From positions 295,320 through 359,319 of the forward strand of contig JAYKAV010002042.1 in the NCBI GenBank assembly GCA_035582835.1: a DNA stretch of 64,000 nt, read 5' to 3'. Numbering within the stretch: position 1 is the stretch's first letter; each line of letters begins with the position of its first letter. Below the pieces are notes generated by a model that saw only the letters and a list, made by a program, of their open reading frames with translations, ran no database searches and was not told the DNA's origin. The position numbers and the translations under genes were made by a program. This DNA comes from Phoebastria nigripes (lineage: Eukaryota > Chordata > Aves > Procellariiformes > Diomedeidae). Of the stretch, positions 23,312 to 36,065 are shown piece after piece.

Positions 23312-26300
23312 ATCTATTTTCTCTGTTTAGCCCACCTTATGCAAGGAACTCTTCATGAACTCTGTCTATTGAAAGCCAAAAGATTGACCAGGGAATTTCA
23401 GGCATAATGGCTTCTATTGTTGAAGACTGTCTTCCTTTTTTTTTTTTCCCCTCCCAAGAAGATGTTGATTAGAGTTGTGGCTTGTTTGTTCTGTTTGACT
23501 CATGGCTTCTGAGTGAGTATCTTGACATTATATGACATCCTATCATTAACTGGTTCTCTGAAGGCTCTCTGCAAGTGTTTTGCAAATTACTGCTACATTA
23601 TAGGCTCACTGTTGGGACCAATAATTTAAGACGCATGCTTACAACTTAAAGTTGCTTTGTTCATAATGGGAAAGCAGGCAAAATTGTGGCTACTTGAATA
23701 TTTGAGAATGGTGTTGTGAACACTATGCAAGAAGACGCTGTGCAAAGGAAAGCTGTAGTTCTAGTCCTGCAGGTCTGGGGATACATTTGTTCCCACAGAG
23801 ATCAGCTGGAGTCCTTCTACAGGAATATCTTCAAGACCTCAGAGCACGGTGCCTGGGGGAGAGTTCAGCAGCACCAGAAACACCTAGACCATTCGTTCCC
23901 AACTTTTAGATAATTGACTCCTCACTGGAGAATACTGATAATGTTTTTTGTCTTGTTGTTTCAGCTCCTCACAAAAATCTCTCTCAGGTCTACTGTATCT
24001 CTTCTTTATCATCTTCCTTGCTCTGTGATTGCTATCATATCCATCCTGCATCCTTACTTCTCCATTGCCAGCTTTGCTGACAGATCCAGGACTGAGAGTG
24101 AGGTTACAAACCTGACTCTATCTGGCTAACATCACCCAGAGCCATTGGGTTGTCTCTCCACCATGATCTCATGTGATTCTGATGTAGGAATACATAACAC
24201 AGACATCCAAGTTGGCTTTGCATGGATCTGTACGGATCTGACAGAGCTTGTTCATTCCCTCTCCATGCTTCATCTGTGACATGCTCATGGGTCACCACAG
24301 AGATCCACCTCATCCGTCAGAAAACTCTGAACGAGAGTCCTTAACATTTTAACTCCATTGCAAATGATTTTATAGACATGGAGTCAGTTTATTCACAGTG
24401 GAAAATAATGTATTTCTGTGTAGTTAATGTGCTGTTTCAGAGAAATAAGAAATAATTGCAGAACAGTTAGAAAGAATTTGCTGGCAGGTGGAAAAAAGTT
24501 AATTTGTGTGAAAATCGATAGTAAAAATATTGTTTAAGTAGGCTGCATGTTCTTTGGATACATGTACCTCGCATAAGAATTTCGTTTATAGCACTTGATA
24601 TAAATAGTATGATAACACTTCACAGAAGCTCCACTTATCAGGGGAATTCCAACTTCCTACAGAGACTGAAGCATACTGGTTGTCATGCCATCCTTGTAAA
24701 TATTTTATGTTGGCTTAAGACTCAAGGGCAGACGTCTATTTTTACTTAGTGTTTGTGAAGAACTATGAACCTAAAAAGCTTTTGGTATAAAACATTTAGC
24801 CGTAGCAAAGTCAGTTCAAAGCTGTCTCCAGAAACAGAAATTGTGATGCAGCTTTTTTGTTTGTTTTTATATTCTATTTAGTGTTTGCTATACTTCTCTG
24901 ATAAACATGTCTGTAATAAATAGTTGTTCCAAACAACAACATCCATTCAGCAAAGTAGCTTGGAAGTCAGCATTCAGAAAGCGTAGCCTACCTTTCCTCT
25001 TAAAGCAACTGCCTTGCATTGACATCTTCAGCAGTAACTTGCTATTTTTATTCTTTTTTTTAAAGCAGCTACAGCTTAGTATTGCCCACCTGCCAAAATA
25101 ATGAGACTTGTAGACTGGCAAAGACAGCTCGTTACTAATGTTCATCCTCTATTCCCTGGTGTCCCAGCAAGCTTTCCTGGATATCTACTGGTTTTTCAAA
25201 GAAATGACATAAAAATTCTATTTGGGACATAATCTGAGGTTCTTAAAACCACAGAAAAATGTGTCATGTGCTCTTGATTAAAATGAGAATGTTTTAGAGC
25301 TAAAGACTTTTACTGTGCAGATAACCAGTATAAATGTTGAGGTGCCTGAGCCACATTGCCTGCTAACACAGACTCCTCAGCTGCGTCCGTGCGTTTGGAA
25401 ATGGGGCAGAGAGATTCAGTCATTCAGACACTTTAGCCAGCATTAATATTTATTTTAGAATTCAGATAATTTCAATAACTTAATGCTCTTCTGTGTTTCC
25501 CTGGCAGACTCTCAAAAGCCAACCACATTACCAGCTTGAGTGGCCATACCTACTTGTTGGCTTCTGCCTGCGTTAGTGCAGGGCTTGACTCGGTGCTGCT
25601 TTGCGAGGCTGGCGTGTGACATCATTACTAATTAAGTTTGAAAACAGAGCTATGTTTGAGAGCCAAAGGAAGTGCAGGAAGGAAGCTGAGTGTCAGTGAG
25701 TCATGTCATATGAATGCATGGCAAGCAGTTATTGATAACATACAGCCAAACCACACTGTTGATTTTGGAAGATTTGGCATGGGAACTAAAAGCAGCATCC
25801 TGACCTCAGTTGCGATTTGTTTGTTATTTAGATTTCCAATAATGCTGTTTTGGTTTTTTGGAAGAATTGTTTCTTTTCAGATACTCTGTCTTTATTTATC
25901 TCACAGTTCTTGCTAGAATAAGGACCCTCAGGGACTTGAACGTTTAATCTGTGTGAACAAGGCATCAGCATTTTTCTGAAGACTGTCTCCCATTTTCTGT
26001 GTGAAGGAAAAATGTCTCTTTAGTGGCAGGCACCCTGCCTTGTAATTTCCGTTGTGTGAGCTTGGACATCTGTGCGATTATCCTCTGGGAACACTTGCCG
26101 CTTGACACACATGCATCTAGTCTAGCTATTTTTAATCACTGCTTTTCAAGTGTCTGTAGTGAGTTTGGTGACATGAATGGGAATAGTGTTTTCCAAATTT
26201 GAGTCCTTTGGTATTTGCTTTTTGTAGTCCCTCAACCCCGCTAAAATCTCCAAGTATCATAAAGGTTAATCACTTCCAACTGTCCAGGAAACTTCATTTA

Positions 26301-27029
26301 TAAGGCTTGGAAATATTACAGTGCCCACAGAATTTGAATGCAAAGCTGCATTTGAAGATTATAAGAAATATCTAATTTCTGTGTTAAGTGTAGCCATACT
26401 TACATAGGAACATAACATACTGGGAACCACGTAGTCTTTAAGCTTTTTAAAAGTTATTTTTAAATTAAAATATGATCGTATAAGTGTTTTGGCTTAATTT
26501 ATAGGAAAGGTGATAGTTCTGTACCAGCAACAGTTACTGTGAGAGTGGTTCATCTTGCTGGAGGGTTATCCTGGTACTTTTTTCATTTTACTCTCTGGGA
26601 CAAAACTGACCCCAGGTAACAATCTTTTCCTTACCTATCCCTGTCTGTCTCAGCTCCAGGGACTATACCTTTACTGCTTACCTTATTGCAAAGAAAAATT
26701 CTGTACCATATCTCCCATTGTCAGTGTGTGAAGTAGTTGTAAAACAAGACCTGAAGAGTAATGATCCATTTCAGGTCTCAGATCTCTAACTGACTCCTAT
26801 TCCAATCAGTGAAAGACACTTGAAAAAGCACAGCACAGTATTTGGACTCGTGAAACAGTATTTTAAGTGAGGTTACAGATGTAAAGTTCAAGGATGGTAT
26901 AAATCTCATTGTATTGATCAAGTCATGAAGAATACCTTATATTACAAGTTTATTTAAAACTGGTTATTTGAAGGTTAATAGAATAAGAGAGAAAAAAAGG
27001 CTTTAACAGATTCCTGTAAAGTATATACT
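23312..27029. other. Non-coding DNA with no recognised feature
   Basis: AT-rich intronic-type sequence. Short pyrimidine and T runs occur near 23436 and 25048. No repeat family, exon pair or RNA gene was recognised. Confidence 0.45.
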
Positions 27030-27475
27030 CCATTTCCTTAGCCACAGTGTAAGATCAGGTAGATCTATGTCACTTCTGAGAGATGTTTGTTTACTCTATT
27101 CTTGAAGACCTCTGATGATGGAGACCCCACAATCTCACTGTGCAACTGGTGCTTCACTATATTTTAACATTAGAAAGTTTATTCTTTAAAGTGTAGTCTG
27201 AAGTTTTCTTGCACGTTAAATTCATTTCCTCTTGTTCTCCTCAGATGTGGAAAAAAAATTTTTTTTCTCTTTATGGCATACGTTTGAAAACTGCTCTTGT
27301 TTCAGCCCACTCTTTTCTAAATTAACAATTGTACTTCCATCAAATTTTCCTTGCAATTCACATTTTCTAGATCCGTGATCATTTTTTGTTCCTCTCCTCT
27401 GGTCCATGCTCTTTTTGACATGCATTGCCCAATACTGAAGCTTCAGGTGAATGCAGTTCAACAGGAATCACGCTG
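27030..27475 (-). mobile_element. Ancient CR1-like LINE relic
   Basis: The plus strand carries diverged CR1 3'-region antisense text in the expected order: a gatggagaccccacaatctc block, then caactggtgcttcactatat, attagaaagtttattcttta and a cctcttgttctcctcagatg block. A minus-strand ORF of 79 codons (27222-27461) lies within it. The terminal octamers are lost and the divergence is high, so it is an inactive old copy. Confidence 0.55.
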
Positions 27476-29524
27476 GAGTTCATGGAGCTCTATCTGACAC
27501 TGGAGACTGATAACTCACAAAAGTAATCCCTCCAGATTCAGCAGAGCCACTGAGCTAAATGCTTCTCAGGGTGAGAAAGGAGTGCAGTCTTGCTGCTCAG
27601 ATCTACCAAACGTTACTGCAGAGATCATTCTCCTCATCCGTTACTTCAGCCATATTCTTTTTACATTCCTCAAGCCATGCCTCCGTTTTTTGCTGTATCA
27701 AATATAAGGTCTTTATTTTCACTTGCAACTTCCTTAACAGCCTACTGCTTTCTTACCATCTTCTCTTCTCAGCACACTCCCACACCTTCCATCTCTTGAT
27801 TCCCAAATCCTGAATTCCTAGATTTAAGGAAGTTCCTTTGTGATTTGTCTTACCTGGGACCTCATGCTTTAGGAAAATTCTTTGTAAACAGCCAGGGCTC
27901 AGCGGCAATCTTCCTTTTAAAACCTTCTTAAAACTCTGTTTCTGAAAAACTTGGTGGGAGTTGGGCCACTTGTGTGCTGCACACAGTAGTGCACCAACCC
28001 AGCACAGTTGTGCTGATTCTTTGTTCTCTCCTGTCTACGTGCTGTTGTCTCATGTCTCTTACACTTACAAGGAAAGCTTTTTGGAATATAGGGCATCTTT
28101 TATGTGTCAAATGAGAAGTACTTCACACAATAGTTTTGCCTATACTTAATATGATAATACTAATAACAGTACTGGTAAATATGCTAGAGAGATATGGCCC
28201 TATGCAGAGCCTGCTGTTCGTTGTGCAAGGAGCCAAATATTTCAGAGACGACTCTTATATCCTCATGTATTTTTTCCAACCCATAGAATTATGCTTTAAT
28301 AGTATTTCCACAGGAGAGCAAGGTGAGCCAAGGACCAGTCATTACAGAGGTTTTTCCATGTAATTGAGTGGTTCAAGAAAACATTATGAAAGATTATCTT
28401 GGCAAAAGATGTAAATGTGAAGAGCAGCTGGTAATCCCATGAAGATCCTGCTCATCTATAAATTAATACACACCACTGGGGATACTGACAATTTGTCTTG
28501 GAAGTGAAATGGTTGAGAAGAGATTTTGGCACTCAATCAGCAAAAGATATGACACTCATAAAAGCAGAACTATATTTATGACATAGTACAATGGTTAATT
28601 GGTTTGGGATATATTTATATTAATATGAAATCCAGCATCTAATGTAAAAGATGTAAAATTGTACCATTTTAAATGTAAAATGGAACTGCATTCCATCGGG
28701 AGAGAGAGAAAACTTCCTTTGTTATCTTATGAGAAGAACACAGCTCCTACCATAAGAGCTCAATAAAACATTTCTGCAATTTTGTGGGGTTCTTCATTGA
28801 ACAAATGGTTTTCTCACAGCCCTCCTCCTCCACTGCCTTAGTTTTACAGCATAATGAAAACAAGATGCAGCAAACTGTAACTGAGCTAGGATCAGAAGAA
28901 CAGTTTTAGTGGGGTAATAGCTGAATACATAGCTTAACAGTTACATAACTGGAAGGAAGGCCAGGAGACATAAATGTTTCTCATTTATACATGCATATAG
29001 ATGTAAAGAAAGTATGGTTGCTAAACATGCCATTGGTGACATAAATATGTGTGTGGATAAATAGATGGGATAATCAGACATCCAGAAAACTAAACTTGCT
29101 TTATGTAGTTAAATTAAACATAGATTTGTTGGAGGTAGGTAGCGTGAAGTAAGTATAAGCAGAACTTGAATGCGTTGAGCTGAAAGTCCCAAACTTGCTT
29201 TCTCTGTGACCATCAGCAGTGACAGATGCCACCAGTGGCAACAGCAATGCTCCCTCCAGGCTGCTCAAGCCACAGGGCAGCCGTAAGTCCAACATTTTTT
29301 CTGGACATAGCTTCAGTCCAGGCAAAACGAGATCGGCTGAAGTTGTCCAGGGTTCCTGGCAGCCTGTGCCATCTTGCCACTACACAGCAGCACCGACTGC
29401 AGGATGCGTCCAAGCACTCCCTTCTTCTTCAGTACGCCTTGCTGTGACTACGTGAATCAGCCTGGCAGCCTGCCTTGACTCAGTCACAAGTCTGTGACTA
29501 GTGTCTTGTGACAGTAGTCACAGG
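27476..29524. other. Non-coding DNA with no recognised feature
   Basis: AT-rich, with a short inverted repeat around 28665-28684 (ccattttaaatgtaaaatgg) and a GC-richer stretch near 29210-29450 that yields overlapping ORFs on both strands. No gene support. Confidence 0.45.
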
Positions 29525-29810
29525 TCTAGGGCCTGTAGCGATAGGACAAGGGGTAATGGTTTTAAACTAAAAGAGGGTAGATTCAGACTAGATATAAGGA
29601 AGAGATTTTTTATGCTGAGGGTGGTGAAACACTGGAACAGGTTGCCCAGAGAGGTGGTAGATGCTCCATCCCTGGAAACCCTCAAGGTCAGGTTGGATGG
29701 AGCTCTGAGCAACCTGATCTAGTTGAAGATGTCCCTGCTCATTGCAGGGGGGGTTGGACTAGATGACCTTTAAAGGTCCCTTCCAAACCAAACCATTCTA
29801 TGATTCTGTG
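29525..29810 (+). mobile_element. 5'-truncated CR1 LINE, plus strand
   Basis: The ORF2 C-terminal frame is intact here (about 65 codons from [15 protein letters not shown] to a stop after GALSNLI), followed by a short 3' UTR and the terminal octamers ATTCTATG and ATTCTGTG at 29795-29810. This matches the standard avian CR1 3' end. The open frame and clear octamers point to a fairly young copy. It is the only plus-strand CR1 recognised here. Confidence 0.93.
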
Positions 29811-32800
29811 ATAAGGCATCCCGAGACTGTCAAATTTGCTATGTGTGTACGGTAGGATTGATGCTACCTATTTTACTGAAACATGGTGCACACCACCTGT
29901 ATACATATTTCTATCCAGGGACTCCCAAACAGAAATAAGGTAGCTTTATGTATTAGTGAATCTCTTCCAAATTAATACCCATCTCTCTATTCCTTGCCTC
30001 ACTTCTTCCTAGTGTATGTGCCTTTCCCCAGAGAGACCCTGCCCCTCACCACCTATCTGCTGCAGATCCCATCTCTTCAGGTTAGGAAACCTAGTTTCAG
30101 CACCAAATTAGGACCTAGTGCTATAACTCTTATTTTTATATAGCACTACCAAAATCAAAGAGCTTTCTGCTCTGTGTTTCTTATCTCACCTGTCTTCAGG
30201 TCCAGTCGTCTTCATTTATGTTATCTTTTTCTGGTGATGGTGGTTTGTTGATCTTAGATTTATTTTCTCTTATTTTTATTATGAGAAAGCTGTGATTTTG
30301 GTCACTGTTGTGTCTTTCTATGCTGAGTTTTGTGCAGTTAAGTTCTGCAATATTTTTGTGTGTTTGATGCCTTTTTCTATAAAAGCACCTTTTTTTTTTG
30401 AGTGAGATAAACAACCTCTCTGAATGTTCAGGCTTTGTACCTGGGAAAGGAAAGGAGCACCAGAGGGAGCACTACAATTTTCTCTTAAGTAGATCCCTTT
30501 TTTTTCTGCCCCAGATCCCTGGCTTTGACTCTAGATACAGGCCGAATTGTGATCCAGATTGTGACTGAATCCTTCATGATCAAAGGCAAAGATGCTTCTG
30601 ATTGCAGACCTGCACTCCAGCTCCTATGCTGCAGCCTCAGGAAGAAGGGAAAGGACAGCCTTGATTTCACTCTTTCTCTCCTTTGATATCTAGTCGCATT
30701 TCCAGCAAAGGCAGTCCATTTTGTACCTGAGAGGAATATCATCTATCCCTACATCTGCTGTTCAGTTCAAATAGCCTGGGGCCTTTCTAGAGTTACTGGA
30801 ATCATTCTGCCAAAGCCCTCCTGAGGTCTTTTGGGACAGCATCCCAGGTCAAATTGATATGCTGCATCTGCCAGTTCTGACCTATAGAGTGATGCTGATG
30901 GATAAGACTGTATTTCTGCTAGTTCATTTGCTTTAGCAAGCACTGGCTTAAATGCAGCTTCTGCTATGTGTAATGACAGATGCTGCCAAATGTGACTCAC
31001 ATTTTCTCTTCGTTCCCCTCTACAGCAGCCTCTCCAATTGCTGCTGCAACTTCTCAGCATGAGGAGCAATCTTATTTCTTAATAAACAAACAAACAAATT
31101 GGCAAGAACTCCAGACATCTAGATGTTTTGGATAAAAGGCTGTGCTCATTAGCATTTCTCCAGTAGAGAATAGCAAATTCCCAGACCATGCTGTCTGGGA
31201 CAGGATTCATACCCTATGAAACTGTATGGCTCTGGAGAGGATGGAAGAGATTACCTCTCTGAGAATAAAAAGCTTCTCTTCCACATTTGCCTTGCCAGCT
31301 GTCCTGGATGCGTGACACACTATAACACAATAGTTTAATGCTTTCCTTTTTTTCTAAAGAAAGACTGCAATGATAGGACTGCTCTGTGGGATTTAGTTTA
31401 TCGTATGAATTTTCTCTAGTATGGGATGTACACTCTTGTCTTCAGGACAAGACTGAGAAGCTAATAGAGCTACCATTGCCACAAACTCTTTGCCCACATT
31501 TCTTTACTACATTTACAGTCTCCAGCTTAGCCTCTTTGAAGGTGTGCTGGAAAGATGAAGAATCCATTTTTTTGCAGTATCTTTCTTCCCTCTCCCCTTC
31601 TTCTGGAGGAGCCAGGCTATTTTCTTCTGCCTCATCTGGTATCGTACTGCCTCAATGGGATAGATCTCATGTAATTTCAGAATTATAAAGGGGGGAAGTC
31701 TAAACCTCTCTTTCAGTCACTAGTGAGGAAGAGGGATGGAGGTCCTGTCCAGTCCTTCCCTTTCATCCAGAGCCCTCATGCAGTTCTTCTCTGGAGGGTT
31801 TCAGAACCCACCGCAACAGCCTGCAAACTGGTTGTTGTCTGCTTGGAGGAAATGTGAATGTATCTGTGCAGTGAAATGCCCTTCGACGTACCTGCTGGGC
31901 TCTTCTTTACACCAGTAATGGTAGAAATGACACTAGTGCATGTGTTTGAAAGTTGTATCCAGCACCAACTACTTAGTTTGCCACCATCAGCCTATCTCCC
32001 GAGAGCTCTAAAAGCGTAAGCAGGTGAGCTAAACTGTCTCACATTAGCTGGAGACTGGTGGAAAATCTAAGATGACATCCTGAGTTTGCTTTGGATCCAT
32101 GAGAAATAACAGGAGATACCAACTCTTCTGCTCCAGAGCCAGTCTGTTTCTAGGGTCTCCGTTCCTTCGGTTTTCATTGGGCCACCTTGCATTGCAAACC
32201 TGCTTCTTCTCAGAGACCTCAGAAGGCTAAAGCAAGATGGTATGAATGTGATTAGGGTAGCCTGGCATAGTCCCATAAAATTCAGGTTGGCAACTGCACC
32301 CAAACTGTTTCCCTTTGCATCTTATCTGCCAAGCACGGAAAGTGGCTGGAAAGACAATTCCATCAGGGCTGGGACGTGATTTCTGAGTGGGGCCCATAAT
32401 CTAAAAGCAGTTCTTTTAAAGAGTCTTTGCTTTATATTTTTTTGTTTTCCCTTTCCAGTTAAGTCTGCCTACATAATCTCTTCTTTGTCCTGTATTCAAT
32501 CCTCGTTAAAGCTCTGTTAGATTTTTATTATACTTTACCCATCCCAAAAAATAAAACAGGGTGGGGAGGTAAGTTCGGGGAAGAAAGCAGTAACTCAGGA
32601 TCTCTTGCAATTTCAGCCTCTAGCTTGGGTTCCTCACTGCTCATCCCAGCATGCAGAGCCCTCGTGAGTTGTTAGCCATTGCGGACCATGAGTCCCGGTC
32701 ACTCCTGAACTGATCTGAGAGCAATTGCGGGAATTTACTTGCAGATTGGCGTGTTACTAGGTCTTGAGATCTGTTATAAGGAGTTGGCAGGTTTGTCTTT

Positions 32801-33756
32801 TCTGCAGTCAGTTTTGGCTCCATTTCCATCCTGGAGCAATTTTAAATATTCCTTTTCAAAAGTTGGCATCGCTGATACCAGAACAGAGTACTTTTTGTAG
32901 CACTTGATTTGATTTCTGTACTTAAGGTTGTTTTCTTTCCTCTCAAACGATTGTACTCAAATACTGATAAAATTCCTTTTCTGCAATCTTTGATTAATAA
33001 GTAACATGGGCTGTGCTGGCCTGGGAGAAGGTGATTCAGAGCAAAGTACTGCATTTTAATATGAAGTGAAGTGAATCTATTTGCACAAAATTATGTGAAA
33101 AGAATATGCTTCCAAGTAACCATGTTCTTGAAATATGCTCTTCTGTTTCTATCAGTTTGATCTGCAGCCTTGCTAATACTAATTTCATGTAGGCTTAAGG
33201 TGACCTGTTTCTCAATGTACAGACACCCGTCCTGCATACGACACCGTCTGAATGCAAAGATCCATCCCTGGTGATGATGATTCAGTAGTGTACTGTTACA
33301 GGTTTTCTCATCGGTGGCAGAATCATGGCATTATTTAGTTTGCTTTAAAGAGAAACCGTGTGTGAAATAAAAGGTATAGAAATTACAGAGATGTTGCCAA
33401 AAAAAGAAATTCATTGAAATGAACAAAAAAAAAGGTCAAATTTTGGCCTAACTACGTTCAAGTTGTTCCTTTTAAATACAAAGAGCAGAGAAAATAGGCA
33501 GATGGGAGTACAGAAAAGGGAAATAAGCCAAAGTGATTAGCCTGGTGACCTTCCCTTATTTCTGGTGGGTTTTGTATGTATGTGCACTGTGCCATTGTTT
33601 TTGATGAATAAAATTAACATATTCAATTTATATCCTAAAAGAAGCCTAAATTCAGTAATTTATTCAGTGCTGCAATTCCAATTTAAGGTGCAAGTTTTAA
33701 CTTTGGAAGTTATTTGTGGTACTTATTTTCTGTATTTTGCATATTTATGTGTTCAG
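29811..33756. other. Non-coding DNA with no recognised feature
   Basis: AT-rich sequence with short ORFs on both strands. A small CAAA repeat lies near 31085. I saw no convincing exon pair or repeat family. It ends at the acceptor of the 33757 candidate exon. Confidence 0.45.
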
Positions 33757-33828
33757 ATCGAAGACGCACAAAAAAGAGAAGAGTGGGTTTATAAAATAGC
33801 ATTAGGACTAATTAAGAAAAGAAAATAG
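33757..33828 (+). CDS. Candidate terminal coding exon (23 codons plus stop)
   Basis: An acceptor with a T-rich tract (tgcatatttatgtgttcag) precedes base 33757. The phase-0 frame reads IEDAQKREEWVYKIALGLIK, then KRK and TAG. Phase 0 matches the exons at 329-475 and 5165-5299. The EEWVYKIALGLI stretch resembles the amphipathic final helix of a PH domain (aromatic Trp in a charged helix), but that is only a resemblance. No AATAAA was seen soon after the stop, which weakens the case. Confidence 0.35.
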   Translation: MEDAQKREEWVYKIALGLIKKRK

Positions 33829-34263
33829 CTCAGAACAATGGCATTCTCCTGGGGTTTTGTTCCTATGCCATTTTTAAACAATTGAACATTGAGCCACTCA
33901 GTAACAGATTAGCTTATTCATCAGCTTTCCAAGAGCTAAATTTCAATGGATTTTTTCCCTTTCTTATATTCTTTCAAATAATTTATATAAAGGAAGGTTT
34001 TCACTATGTCGGTAAGGGTTTCCCAAGAAGTTTCCAACTAATGCTTATTTAACAAATTGAGTAGAAATTTATACTGTAATTAGTTTGATGAGTGGATTGT
34101 GTTGCACAGCCCAGATTATCTAGAGTTTTCTNCTAAGGAAAGTAAAGAAATGAAAGATGAAGGCAAAGAAAATTAAGGCGCTTCACTCATGGCTGCTATT
34201 TATTACTTGAAAACATAATTATAATTAATGATAACTTTAAAGTATCTTCTAATGTTACATTTA
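33829..34263. other. Possible 3' UTR or intron, AT-rich
   Basis: If the 33757 exon is terminal this would be 3' UTR, but no canonical polyadenylation signal was found. Otherwise it is plain AT-rich intron. Confidence 0.3.
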
Positions 34264-34396
34264 ACTCCTCTTTGAATGTTTGCTAGACATTTTGGGGGGC
34301 ATAGGACTTGTCATTTGGATGAGATCCACAGTGTCTTTCTTCAGAGTGGCCAGAAACAGAAATTTCAAAGAGGAGCATCAATACTTGGATAGCCTG
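34264..34396 (+). other. Exon-like segment with a good donor
   Basis: The donor gtgagtagg follows the CTG ending at 34396, and AG acceptor-like sites lie upstream (tttgctag and tttcttcag). One plus frame is open throughout and contains RVARNRNFKEEHQYLDSL before the donor. Its phase would require an upstream exon ending in phase 1, unlike the phase-0 exons here. The G run (ttttggggggcat) is unusual. I cannot decide between an exon and chance. Confidence 0.2.
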
Positions 34397-34689
34397 GTGA
34401 GTAGGCTTACATGAAAAAGCTGCTAATAGTATGGGTCTCATCGTCCACCCTGAGAACTTGGCTCCTTTGTGGAAATAGGTTCATTCAAGTAATTTCATTT
34501 CTAAAATGCAGTGGCTTGAAAAATAGTAAATCTGGGTATTTCTGATATCCAAAAAGGTGTCTGATTTTTTTCCTATTGCTAAGCTCTTGCTCTCAAAACC
34601 TCCTGTAGAAATGCATGCCACAGTATAATTTCCTGTTTTGTGAAAAATCTGTTTCCTGTTACCATTTTTAAAATTCATGGTTTTGGATG

Positions 34690-35045
34690 TCCTTGTTCTG
34701 GAGTTACAAATTAAGTTAAGACAGAGTCCTTGATATACGTTTCATTGTTTATGCACTTTTGAACATCTCCTATGCTGCTAATTTCCTTCCTAGGAGCCAC
34801 CATCCCTTTCTTTTCATGCTCTCTCCATAATTTTTGACAACTGTCAGTGGTCCCTCTGTGAATCCTCTCCAAGTTTGTGATTCTGCATTTGGGAGAAGAT
34901 GACCAAAAATGTTTCCATGATGTCCTACGTGACACTGCACACTAATTCACAGAAAGACATCACCATGTTATCAGTGTCATTCTCCTTTCCACTCTGTGTA
35001 TCCTAACATCTCATCAGCTTCTTTTGGCTAGAGCAAGCCAGAGAG
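34690..35045 (-). mobile_element. Ancient CR1/L3-like LINE relic
   Basis: Plus-strand word order follows antisense RT-to-3' text of old CR1-like LINEs: gaatcctctccaagtttgtg, gggagaagatgaccaaaaat, then tgtatcctaacatctcatca before a gcttctttt block. It is heavily mutated and directly abuts the younger CR1 at 35063, so two CR1 generations are nested or adjacent here. Confidence 0.5.
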
Positions 35046-35062
35046 CGGAGTATCATTGAGCT

Positions 35063-36060
35063 ATCATAGAATCATAGAATAGTTNGGATTGGAAAGGACC
35101 TTTAAAGGTCATCTAGTCCAAGCCCCCTGCAGTGGGCAGGGACACCTTCAACTAGATCAGGTTGCTCAGAGCCCAGTCCAACCTGACCTTGAATGTTTCC
35201 AGGGATGGGGCATCTACCACTTCTCTGGGCAACCTGTGCCAGTGTTTCACCACCCTCAGCGTAAAAAATTTCTTCCTTATATCTAGTCTGAATCTANCCT
35301 CTTTTAGTTTAAAACCATTCCCCCCTTGTCCTGTCGCAACAGGCCCTGCTAAAANGTTTGTCCCCATCTTTCTTGTAAGTCCCCTTTAAGTACTGATAGG
35401 CTGCAATAAGGTCTCTCCAAGGCCTTCTCTTCTCCAGGCTGAACAACCCCAAGTCTCTCAGCCTTTCTTCATAGGAGAGGTGTTCCATCCCCCTGATCAT
35501 TTTTGTGGCCCTCCTCTGGACCCACTCCAACAGGTCCATGTCTTTCTTATGCTGAGGGTTCCAGAGCTGGACGCAGTACTGCAGGTGGGGTCTCACCAGA
35601 GCAGAGTAGAGGGGCAGAATCCCCTCCCTCGACCTGCTGGCCACGCTTTTTTGGATGCAGCCCAGGATACGGTTGGCCTTCTGGACTGCGAGTGCACATT
35701 GCTGGCTCATGTCCAGCTTTTCATCCACCAGTACCCCCAAGTCCCTTCTTGGCAGGGCTGCTCTCAATCCCTTCATCATCCAGCCTGTATTGATACCGGG
35801 GGTTGCCCCNACCCAGGTGCAGGACCTTGCACTTGGCCTTGTTGAACCTCATGAGGTTCACACGGCCCCACTTCTCGAGTTTGTCCAGGTCCCTCTGGAT
35901 GGCAGCCTGTCCCTCAGGCGTGTCAACCGCACCACTCAGCTTGGTGTCATCTGCAAACTTGCTGAGGGTGCGCTCGATCCCACCGTCTACGTCATTGATG
36001 AAGATATTAAACAGTACCGGTCCCAGTACGGACCCCTGCAGGACACCACTTGTCACTGAT
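35063..36060 (-). mobile_element. CR1 LINE, 5'-truncated, with C-terminal RT region
   Basis: On the minus strand the element opens inside the reverse-transcriptase domain ([19 protein letters not shown], then the catalytic FADD at FADDTKLSG), continues through the RT thumb region ([30 protein letters not shown]) and ends in the 3' UTR and CATAGAAT-type octamers at 35063-35080. The frame moves between two minus ORFs (36056-35721 and 35779-35309) near 35745, so a frameshift breaks it. Three N bases lie inside. N-terminal RT, endonuclease and ORF1 are missing, so it cannot retrotranspose by itself. Confidence 0.96.
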
Positions 36061-36065
36061 CTCCA

